From positions 332,028,941 through 332,092,940 of the forward strand of contig CM023448.1 of assembly GCA_013339765.2 (NCBI GenBank): a DNA stretch of 64,000 nt, read 5' to 3'. Positions within the stretch are counted from its first letter, which is position 1, and every line of letters begins with the position of its first letter. The position numbers and the translations under genes are program-made. Shown here in pieces: positions 57,287 to 64,000 of this stretch. The DNA comes from Haemaphysalis longicornis. Lineage: Eukaryota > Arthropoda > Arachnida > Ixodida > Ixodidae. Below the pieces are notes generated by a model. That model was not told the DNA's origin. It worked only from the letters and a program-made list of their open reading frames with translations, and ran no database searches.

Positions 57287-57291
<5 letters not shown>
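56806..57291. repeat. 478-bp repeat as a snap-back pair
   Basis: 56806-56998 reads as one strand (GAAATACAGAAAGACATGCC...GTCTACAACGCC, AAAGAAAGAAAAACACGCAC, CCAGAGTGGGGACC), and 57087-57291 reads as the other strand of the same parts, ending at a second AT tract. The two halves are inverted around 57000-57085, which holds GTCAGATAC and GTAAATACCCC of the unit. Confidence 0.7.
57087..57158 (+). tRNA. tRNA-like cloverleaf, variant loop
   Basis: GCCCAGA pairs with TCTGGGT by six WC pairs and one G-T pair. The anticodon arm TTCGA/TCGAA encloses GATCTAA (triplet TCT), not CATGTAA as in the other copies. Position 33 is A, not T. Likely a pseudo-tRNA repeat head. Confidence 0.4.
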
Positions 57292-57340
<49 letters not shown>

Positions 57341-57499
57341 AGGAAATGAGGGGCTCGTTGAGGAAATACAGAAAGATAGGTCAGCAGTCTACAACGCCAA
57401 AGGAAGCATAGGGGTGTGGTTGGGGCTCTTTTCTTTTTCACTACGGTTAATGAAGTAAACATTTTTTTTAATATACAGAAGAAAGAAAGAAAAACACGC

Positions 57500-57570
57500 G
57501 CCCAGAGTGGGGACCGAACCCACGCCTTTCGATTACATGTCGAATGCCTTACCAATTCGGCTATCTGGGC
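57500..57570 (-). tRNA. tRNA-like cloverleaf, array unit 1
   Basis: 71 nt with a 7-bp acceptor stem GCCCAGA/TCTGGGC, 3-bp D stem, 5-bp anticodon stem TTCGA/TCGAA and T arm GTGGG/CCCAC. Loop CATGTAA gives triplet TGT but lacks T33; T loop TTCGGTC lacks A58. No 3'-located terminator run of T exists directly after. Likely not a decoding tRNA. Confidence 0.5.
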
Positions 57571-57977
57571 GACTGTGTTCTCCTTCACTTTCTGGGCTAT
57601 TTATATTTACTAGAATTGTATCTGACGCTTGAGGGTGGTAGCCAGCGCCACTCTGACTACACGGGGAGAAGGGGACCTTCTTTTTAACCCCCGGGGCGTG
57701 ACTCGAACGTCTACAGCCTGTCATGAGCGGGTAACTGGCGGGAAGCCCTCTTATGCTACCTAGGCATCAAGGCTGCCAGAACCGAGACCCTCGCTAGGCT
57801 TTCGCAGAATAATATAGTAAGGAAATGAGGGGCTCGTTGAGGAAATACAGAAAGATAGGTCAGCAGTCTACAACGCCAAAGGAAGCATAGGGGTGTGGTT
57901 GGGCTCTTTTCTTATTCACTACGGTTAATGAAGTAAACATTTTTTTTAATATACAGAAGAAAGAAAGAAAAACACGC

Positions 57978-58048
57978 GCCCAGAGTGGGGACCGAACCCA
58001 CGCCTTTCGATTACATGTCGAATGCCTTACCAATTCGGCTATCTGGGC
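57978..58048 (-). tRNA. tRNA-like cloverleaf, array unit 2
   Basis: Identical in structure to the unit 1 copy, 71 nt, all stems paired. Confidence 0.5.
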
Positions 58049-58454
58049 GACTGTGTTCTCCTTCACTTTCTGGGCTATTTATATTTACTAGAATTGTATC
58101 TGACGCTTGAGGATGGTAGCCAGCGCCACTCTGACTACACGGGAGAAGGGGACCTTCTTTTTAACCCCCGGGGCGTGACTCGAACGTCTACAGCCTGTCA
58201 TGAGCGGGTAACTGGCGGGAAGCCCTCTTATGCTACCTAGGCATCAAGGCTGCCAGAACCGAGACCCTCGCTAGGCTTTCGCAGAATAATATAGTAAGGA
58301 AATGAGGGGCTCGTTGAGGAAATACAGAAAGATAGGTCAGCAGTCTACAACGCCAAAGGAAGCATAGGGGTGTGGTTGGGCTCTTTTCTTTTTCACTACG
58401 GTTAATGAAGTAAACAGTTTTTTTAATATACAGAAGAAAGAAAGAAAAACACGC

Positions 58455-58524
58455 GCCCAGAGTGGGGACCGAACCACGCCTTTCGATTACATGTCGAATG
58501 CCTTACCAATTCGGCTATCTGGGC
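58455..58524 (-). tRNA. tRNA-like cloverleaf, array unit 3
   Basis: As unit 1 but one C short in the T arm (GAACCACGCC), 70 nt; acceptor stem still perfect. Confidence 0.45.
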
Positions 58525-59007
58525 GACTGTGTTCTCCTTCACTTTCTGGGCTATTTATATTTACTAGAATTGTATCTGACGCTTGAGGGTGGTAGCCAGC
58601 GCCACTCTGACTTACACGGGGAGAAGGGGACCTTCTTTTAGTGAAAAAGAAGTGAAAAAGTGAAAAAGAAAAGAGCCAACCACACCCCTATGCTTCCTTT
58701 GGCGTTGTAGACTGCTGACCTATCTTTCTGTATTTCCTCAACGATCCCCTCATTTCCTTACTATATTATTCTGCGAAAGCCTAGCGAGGGTCTCGGTTCT
58801 GGCAGCCTTGATGCCTAGGTAGCATAAGAGGGCTTCCCGCCAGTTACCCGCTCATGACAGGCTGTAGACGTTCGAGTCACGCCCCGGGGGTTAAAAAGAA
58901 GGTCCCCTTCTCCCCGTGTAGTCAGAGTGGCGCTGGCTACCACCCTCAAGCGTCAGATACAATTCTAGTAAATATAAATAGCCCAGAAGTGAAGGAAGAA
59001 CACAGTC

Positions 59008-59080
59008 GCCCAGAATAGCCGAATTGGTAAGGCATTCGACATGTAATCGAAAGGCGTGGGGTTCGGTCCCCACTCTGGGC
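59008..59080 (+). tRNA. tRNA-like cloverleaf, array unit 4
   Basis: As unit 1 with an extra A after the acceptor stem and an extra G in the T arm, 73 nt. Confidence 0.45.
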
Positions 59081-59483
59081 GCGTGTTTTTCTTTCTTTCT
59101 TCTGTATATTAAAAAAAATGTTTACTTCATTAACCGTAGTGAAAAAGAAAAGAGCCCAACCACACCCCTATGCTTCCTTTGGCGTTGTAGACTGCTGACC
59201 TATCTTTCTGTATTTCCTCAACGAGCCCCTCATTTCCTTACTATATTATTCTGCGAAAGCCTAGCGAGGTCTCGGTTCTGGCAGCCTTGATGCCTAGGTA
59301 GCATAAGAGGGCTTCCCGCCAGTTACCCGCTCATGACAGGCTGTAGACGTTCGAGTCACGCCCGGGGGTTAAAAAGAAGGTCCCCTTCTCCCCGTGTAGT
59401 CAAGTGGCGCTGGCTACCACCCTCAAGCGTCAGATACATTCTAGTAAATATAAATAGCCCAGAAAGTGAAGGAGAACACAGTC

Positions 59484-59552
59484 GCCCAGATAGCCGAATT
59501 GGTAAGGCATTCGACATGTAATCGAAAGGCTGGGTTCGTCCCCACTCTGGGC
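59484..59552 (+). tRNA. tRNA-like cloverleaf, array unit 5
   Basis: As unit 1 with two missing bases (AAGGCTGGG and TTCGTCC), 69 nt; acceptor stem perfect. Confidence 0.4.
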
Positions 59553-59955
59553 GCGTGTTTTTCTTTCTTTCTTCTGTATCATTAAAAAAAATGTTTACTT
59601 CATTACCGTAGTGAAAAAGAAAAGAGCCCAACCACACCCCTATGCTTCCTTTGGCGTTGTAGACTGCTGACCTATCTTTCTGTATTTCCTCAACGAGCCC
59701 CTCATTTCCTTACTATATTATTCTGCGAAAGCCTAGCGAGGTCTCGGTTCTGGCAGCCTGATGCCTAGGTAGCATAAGAGGGCTTCCCGCCAGTTACCCG
59801 CTCATGACAGGTTGTAGACGTTCGAGTCACGCCCGGGGGTTAAAAGAAGGTCCCCTTCTCCCCGTGTAGTCAGAGTGGCTCTGGCTACCACCCTCAAGCG
59901 TCAGATACAATTCTAGTAAATATAAATAGCCCAGAAAGTGAAGGAGAACACAGTC

Positions 59956-60025
59956 GCCCAGATAGCCGAATTGGTAGAGCATTCGACATGTAATCGAAAG
60001 GCGTGGGTTCGGTCCCACTCTGGGC
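59956..60025 (+). tRNA. tRNA-like cloverleaf, array unit 6
   Basis: As unit 1, one C missing in the T stem; the D-loop end reads GGTAGAGC, which is the canonical tRNA form and restores a 4-bp D stem option. Confidence 0.45.
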
Positions 60026-60429
60026 GCGTGTTTTTTCTTTCTTCTTCTGTATTTACACAAAATGTTTACTTCATTAACCGTAGTGAAAAAGAAAAGAGCC
60101 CAACCACACCCTATGCTTCCTTTGGCGTTGTATAGACTGCTGACCTATCTTTCTGTATTTCCTGCAACGAGCCCCTCATTTCCTTACTATTATTCTGCGA
60201 AAGCCTAGCGAGGGTCTCGGTTCTGGCAGCCTGGATGCCTAGGTAGCATAAGAGGGCTTCCCGCCAGTTACCCGCTCATGACAGGTGTAGACGTTCGAGT
60301 CACGCCCCGGGGGTTAAAAGAAGGTCCCCTTCTCCCCGTGTAGTCAGAGTGGCGCTGGCTGCCACCCTCAAGCGTCAGATACAATTCTAGTAAATATAAA
60401 TAGCCCAGAAAGTGAAGGAGAACACAGTC

Positions 60430-60500
60430 GCCCAGATAGCCGAATTGGTAAGGCATTCGACATGTAATCGAAAGGCGTGGGTTCGGTCCCCACTCTGGGC
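60430..60500 (+). tRNA. tRNA-like cloverleaf, array unit 7
   Basis: 71 nt, all stems as in unit 1; perfect acceptor stem GCCCAGA/TCTGGGC. A T-rich run (GCGTGTTTTTC) starts 4 bases after it, a possible Pol III stop of five T. Confidence 0.5.
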
Positions 60501-60625
60501 GCGTGTTTTTCTTTCTTTCTTCTGTATATTAAAAAAAATGTTTACTTCATTAACCGTAGTGAAAAAGAAAAGAGCCCAACCACACCCCTATGCTTCCTTT
60601 GGCGTTGTAGACTGCTGACCTATCT

Positions 60626-60630
<5 letters not shown>

Positions 60631-60688
<58 letters not shown>

Positions 60689-60692
60689 TATA
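60631..60692. repeat. AT microsatellite at array edge
   Basis: About 30 AT/TA units ending in AATTATATAG. Similar tracts lie at 55040-55059, 55289-55359, 56732-56794 and 57292-57337. Confidence 0.9.
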
Positions 60693-60699
60693 GTAGTGA

Positions 60700-60980
60700 A
60701 GAAGACGATTGGCAACGTCTATCAGGAACAGCAGCATAGTTGCAAACCCCCTACGGTGCATGTTCACCAGTGGCTGCAGAATCATCATCACCACTCTGAT
60801 TATTCTGATCATCGGATTCTGCTTGCTTGTCCTGGAGAACTTCTGGAGCTACGGGTTTTTCTCGGACTGATCGGTTTCAGATCCGGCTAGACTCGGAACC
60901 TCTCGCCCTAACCTTTCTCCTGCAGGGCAAGCTTCGCCAATAAACCCCATTTCAGTTTATTGTATTGTCAAGAACAAGCG
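60700..60980 (+). repeat. Possible 3' part of the gypsy LTR
   Basis: Non-repeat sequence beginning GACGATTGGCAACGTCTATC, with a TGCTTGCTTGTCC and CTCGGACTGATCGG segment, AATAAA at 60939, TTTCAGTTTATTGTATTG, and AAGAACA near 60975. This is the usual make-up of an LTR R-U5 region. It follows the array that starts within the LTR. Linking it to the 54883 LTR is inference. Confidence 0.35.
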
Positions 60981-61104
60981 GACGTTCTACTTGTGCACAG
61001 GGTAACAAAGCCGCCCGCGGTATAGGCTCTAGCTGGAACTAAGACATAAACCAACCATCAACAGAAATGCTTTGCGGAGATATATTATTGCTTTTGCATG
61101 GCAG

Positions 61105-61290
61105 ATCACTCACTGACTCACTCTCTCACTCACCCCCTCACTCACTCACCCATTGATTCACCCACCCACTTATTCCCTCACTGACTCCCTCACCGATTCA
61201 CTCACTCACCTACCCAGCCACCCACCCACCCACCCACATCCTCCCTCCCTCCCCTCCCTCCCTCCCTCCCTCCCTCCCTCAAAGTACCCA
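61105..61290 (+). repeat. Degenerate CACT/CCCA/CTCC microsatellite
   Basis: CTCACTCACTGACT-type, CCCACCCACC and CTCCCTCC arrays in succession. Confidence 0.9.
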
Positions 61291-61299
61291 ACCCGCCAT

Positions 61300-62245
61300 C
61301 GAAAGCGCGCATTTCTTGCCCACACGAGCCCGCGCCCTTGCCGGCCCCTCTTTCTCCTTTACTCCTGCGCCTCGGCTACATAATCCTTGCTCGACGGCTG
61401 GGTGCACTCTCGCAAATTAAACGGCGCGCTCTTCTAATTGTCGATCCTGGAAAAGAAATTTTAATTCCAGCCACGAGTCCACCGCCACGCTCCCAAGAGG
61501 CGTTTGAGTGAGCTGCCAAAAAGGGTTTTTGCCCGTCTTCGTCAACACGCATGCCGAGTGGATGAAAAGGGAAAACGCGAGCGCCCGCAGCACCAGGCAG
61601 CCGGGATACAAGGGGGGAGGAACCAGCGGCAGCAAGGCGCTTTCGCGAACACGTCGTCAAACTCCGTCCCAAGCACCGCGCTCACTTCAGCTCAGAGGGG
61701 GCCCACGTTTACGCAGGACTGTATATACAGCCAGCCAACACTCGCGGCTCACAAAACGCTTGCCATCCATGCGTGAAAAAGAAAGGTGGAAGCCTGCGCT
61801 TCTCGCTACTGCTGAAACGCGGCTAGGGCAGGAAGGCAAAGGCGGAGAGGGAAACGCATATTTTCGACATCTATGCGCGCCCAATCGATTCTCCGGGCGA
61901 GAAAATTCCCTTCGCGAAATCTCCCACTGCCGCAAGCGAAGGGCGAGTGAGACGCAAGGCGAATCTTCATTTCCGATTCCTATTAGAGAGCCGGGCTTCA
62001 CGCTGGGCCACATAAGAGCGCGGTCGGCGCTCCTGCTCCTCCATTCGCAAGAGGGAAAAGGAGGGGCGAGTGCGTGAAAACCAGAGAGCAGCACGCGGCA
62101 TTTCACGCGGATAGGAGCAAACGGGGAAAAGTTAGGAAGCACTTGAGAGACCAACATTTTCAGACATTTAGAACGGAGAATTATTACGTACTCCAGGCGC
62201 CTGGAAGCTCGCGTGTGTTATTTACTCCTTGAATACCTAGGCACA
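61300..62245. other. Unassigned DNA
   Basis: GC-rich with overlapping ORFs on both strands (61504-62157), none with a domain. The LINE piece begins somewhere after 62165. Confidence 0.35.
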
Positions 62246-62252
62246 CTCGGGT

Positions 62253-63257
62253 GTGCATCACACACCACAGCGGAAAGAGCGGCCTCATCGCAGGCAGCAG
62301 CTAACGATGACGTACCTGCACGACACATACAGTGACCGAACCATTATATGCACCGATGGCTCGGTAACATCGTCGAGTTCTGCCGGCGCTGTTATTATCC
62401 CACGAATGTCACTGTCCAGCAAATTCAAGATCGCCAATACCACCACCAACACGGCTACAGACCTTACGGCCATTCGTAGCGCTCTTCACACCATGGAGCA
62501 AAGTTCATGCCGGAGATGGGCGATCTTCTGTGATTCGAAGCCTGCACGTCAGTCACTCCAGTCAGCCCTGTGCCGGGGACCTCACGAACAGCTACTGACA
62601 GAAATAAGAATGGTGTACAATCGTGCTGCCCAGGAGGGTCATGATGTCACCCTGCAGTGGTTTCCCAGTCACAGCGGCATTGTCGGCAACGAAAGTGCGG
62701 GCGCTGCAGCCCGTTTGGCGCATCAAACAGCCACGGCTGTACACAGTCTATTGTCTGGGACGGACGCAGCTAGAGCCCTTCCCATACTTGCCCGGGGAAC
62801 AACACTCCCTCAATGGTCTACAGAAGAATTCACCTGCGCAGGGATTGGTGCCCTCGACCCGCACCTGCAACGTCCCCTTCCATTAAGCCTCCCACAGTGT
62901 GACGCAACTCTTTTTTGCCGTCTCTGGCTCGGGGTAGCATTCACAAATGCTTACTCGTACTTAATAGGAATGGCAGCAAGGGTGGAGTGCGAAACGTGCG
63001 GCACATCGGAGACGATACGCCACGTTTTATGCGAGTGCCCACGCTACTCGGCTGAAAGAAAGAAGCTGTCGTCAGCACTGAGGAACCTGGACTCTCGGCG
63101 GACACCTTCGGAGGAGAAGATTCTGTATCACTGGCCTTCTCTGTCATCCGATCAGAAGACGACTAAGGAACTCTTACGCTTCCTACGGGCGACGAACCTA
63201 AACACCAGACTATTGACAGAAAGACTGCAGGGACAATCACTGAACTTAAACGCTTAG
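62253..63257 (+). CDS. LINE RNase H and CCHC domain, open frame
   Basis: A 335-codon frame; the first ATG is at 62307, earlier codons being part of an upstream-truncated ORF2. RNase H: TIICTDGSVTSSSSAGAVII (first Asp, 62347-62373), NTATDLTAIRSAL (position of the Glu, here Asp), IFCDSKPARQSL (second Asp) and GHDVTLQWFPSHSGIVGNESAGAA (His present; last Asp replaced by Gly). The C-terminal knuckle CETCGTSETIRHVLCECPRY keeps C-C-H-C, followed by a Lys/Arg-rich tail to the stop at 63255. It degrades RNA in RNA-DNA hybrids in the family; two changed catalytic positions make activity doubtful. No frameshifts, so younger than the 41.9-kb relative. Confidence 0.8.
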   Translation: MHHTPQRKERPHRRQQLTMTYLHDTYSDRTIICTDGSVTSSSSAGAVIIPRMSLSSKFKIANTTTNTATDLTAIRSALHTMEQSSCRRWAIFCDSKPARQSLQSALCRGPHEQLLTEIRMVYNRAAQEGHDVTLQWFPSHSGIVGNESAGAAARLAHQTATAVHSLLSGTDAARALPILARGTTLPQWSTEEFTCAGIGALDPHLQRPLPLSLPQCDATLFCRLWLGVAFTNAYSYLIGMAARVECETCGTSETIRHVLCECPRYSAERKKLSSALRNLDSRRTPSEEKILYHWPSLSSDQKTTKELLRFLRATNLNTRLLTERLQGQSLNLNA

Positions 63258-63299
63258 TGCTTCATCGCTGGGCATACCTGTCTGATCAAACTTTTCTTC

Positions 63300-63600
63300 A
63301 TTCCTTGCTTTCTCTTATACGGGCGAAGCCCCTGAGGGTCTCGCGGGCTGTCGGCGTCTTATGTCGTCGTCTGATATCATCGTTGATGTAATCACGGCAC
63401 TAAAGCACCGGGGCACTCGTTTACGCCTCGCGCTGGAACGTCGCCGTCGCCTCATGTCATCGTCGATGTAGTGACCGTACTAAAACACCGGGACAATCGA
63501 TTACGTCTCGCGCTAGAACGCAACGCTTGCTAAAAGAACAGACCGGGACACTCCTTTTCCAACGCCTGGCGCTAGAACGCTTCGTGCTTCAAAGACACGA
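63300..63600 (+). repeat. Degenerate tandem repeats
   Basis: Blocks with ACGGCACTAAAGCACCGGGG, ACCGTACTAAAACACCGGGA and AACAGACCGGGAC, each followed by CTCGCGCTGGAAC or GGCGCTAGAACGC, at about 63394, 63474 and 63540. Period near 80 bp falling to 70. TACGGGCGAAGCCCC hairpin precedes at 63319. Confidence 0.6.
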
Positions 63601-63629
63601 GATTTTATAGAAAAGCTGTGTACCTCAAC

Positions 63630-64000
63630 ACCCCCCCCCCCCCCCCCCCGCCAAACGGTTTCATCTCCGTTGGCAGATACGCCAAGGCTACAAGAATACA
63701 TTTATACACTGCATGCTTCACCCCTCCCCAGGTTTCGCGTTAGTGGAGATGGCCCTGTATTTTTTTTTTCACCTTTTTTCCTTTTCCCATGTGCATGGTG
63801 GAAAAATAGGCTTTATCCAGGTTAACTTTCCTGCCTTTGTTCTATATCCTTCCTTCCTTCGGGCGCCTGTTCGGACTTTGCTTCTCCAACGTGTAGCGCC
63901 GAAGAGGTCAGGCGCCTTCAAGTCAAAATTATCGCTCAAAATCCTCCAACTTCCCCGGTAGAACTGCTATGGATCTCGGCGCATTTGGGCCTCGGGGGGA
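63630..64000. other. Unassigned end of window
   Basis: C-run of about 18 at 63632-63649, followed by single-copy DNA with no motif; the window ends in an open region. Confidence 0.4.

Larger units (their letters stand above)
57338..58640 (-). repeat. Tandem array, units in first orientation
   Basis: Units begin GTAAGGAAATGAGGGGCTCG at 57338, 57817 and 58294, so the period is 479 and 477 bp; the third stops at about 58640. Each contains, on the minus strand, a tRNA-like cloverleaf, plus a CTTTCTTTC stretch and a GTTCGAGTCACG B-box-like segment. Adjacent copies are nearly identical, with single-base gaps. The inverted arm follows. Confidence 0.9.
58641..60630 (+). repeat. Tandem array, units in opposite orientation
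   Basis: After GTGAAAAAGAAGTGAAAAAG at 58645 the unit resumes on the other strand. AAAGAGCC(C)AACCACACCC starts near 58669, 59150, 59626, 60095 and 60570 give about 4.2 units, period roughly 475-481. Last unit ends in an AT tract. Copies differ mostly by single-base gaps and extra bases (e.g. GGTCCCCACT/GGTCCCACT). Confidence 0.9.

Noticed and set aside
57087..60500. Functional tRNA-Thr genes
   Set aside because: T33 and A58 are missing in all copies; the cloverleaves sit in a mobile repeat.
57250..60618. A small protein (MKENTVAQIAEL...) repeated in several units
   Set aside because: It lies over the tRNA-like head and poly-T stretch and repeats only because the DNA repeats; indels break it in other units.
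56806..60692. CRISPR-like array
   Set aside because: Units are about 478 bp with no short direct repeat/unique spacer pattern, the orientation switches, and the source looks eukaryotic.
61504..62157. ORFs of 189 and 156 codons
   Set aside because: They overlap on opposite strands in GC-rich DNA, with no domain.

Overview
The window looks like nuclear DNA of an ixodid (hard) tick. The main grounds are several copies of a tRNA-derived SINE that resembles the family known from ixodid ticks, plus non-LTR elements with RNase H and a C-terminal CCHC knuckle, Penelope-like elements with a GIY-YIG domain, and a Ty3/gypsy element. This is an inference from repeat style; no host gene was recognised that would fix the species. 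I see no bacterial operons, rRNA or CRISPR, and no confident intact host gene. It reads as a repeat-rich intergenic or intronic stretch made of nested and decayed transposable elements.

Layout. 1-7.4 kb: mostly unassigned DNA with a Penelope-type terminal fragment (2.27 kb), a minus-strand SINE with a target-site duplication (5.14-5.32 kb), a MITE with AGGGGCCATG-type ends (5.66-6.60 kb) and the C-terminal remnant of a LINE on the minus strand (7.0-7.4 kb). 7.7-11.5 kb: a decayed non-LTR element (endonuclease plus RT, ATT tail) split by a 507-bp MITE flanked by TTAA. 11.8-22.4 kb: a 373-bp TIR element with self-complementary ends, a 1-kb foldback element, a SINE with a 13-bp duplication, and unassigned DNA. 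22.4-26.15 kb: a second MITE of the 5.66-kb family, carrying an RNase-H-bearing LINE inserted inside it. 26-41 kb: mostly unassigned, with a Penelope relic (31.0-32.1 kb), a diverged copy of the 480-bp repeat (32.4 kb), a SINE and microsatellites. 41.9-43.7 kb: 3' part of an I-like LINE ending in a long CT tract. 44.6-50 kb: two SINEs, a 109-bp insertion with 11-bp duplication, a pogo-like MITE, a small TIR element and one possible secreted-protein exon. 50.5-52.55 kb: a Penelope-like element joined directly to the 3' half of a Ty3/gypsy pol (52.58-54.86 kb) with polypurine tract and LTR start.

55-60.7 kb is the most unusual part. A repeat of about 478 bp is present as 2.7 tandem units in one direction and then about 4.2 units in the opposite direction, so the block forms a giant imperfect palindrome. 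Each unit holds a 71-nt tRNA-like cloverleaf with a 7-bp acceptor stem that is perfect in most copies. AT microsatellites bound the block. What may be the missing 3' half of the gypsy LTR follows it, with a polyadenylation signal. 62.25-63.26 kb holds an open RNase H/CCHC reading frame from another LINE 3' end.

The coding pieces do not form a pathway. They are retroelement enzymes (endonuclease, RT, RNase H, integrase, GIY-YIG nuclease) and the SINEs and MITEs that depend on such enzymes. Nesting gives a relative order: the TTAA MITE is younger than the 7.7-kb LINE, and the RNase H LINE is younger than the 22.4-kb MITE.
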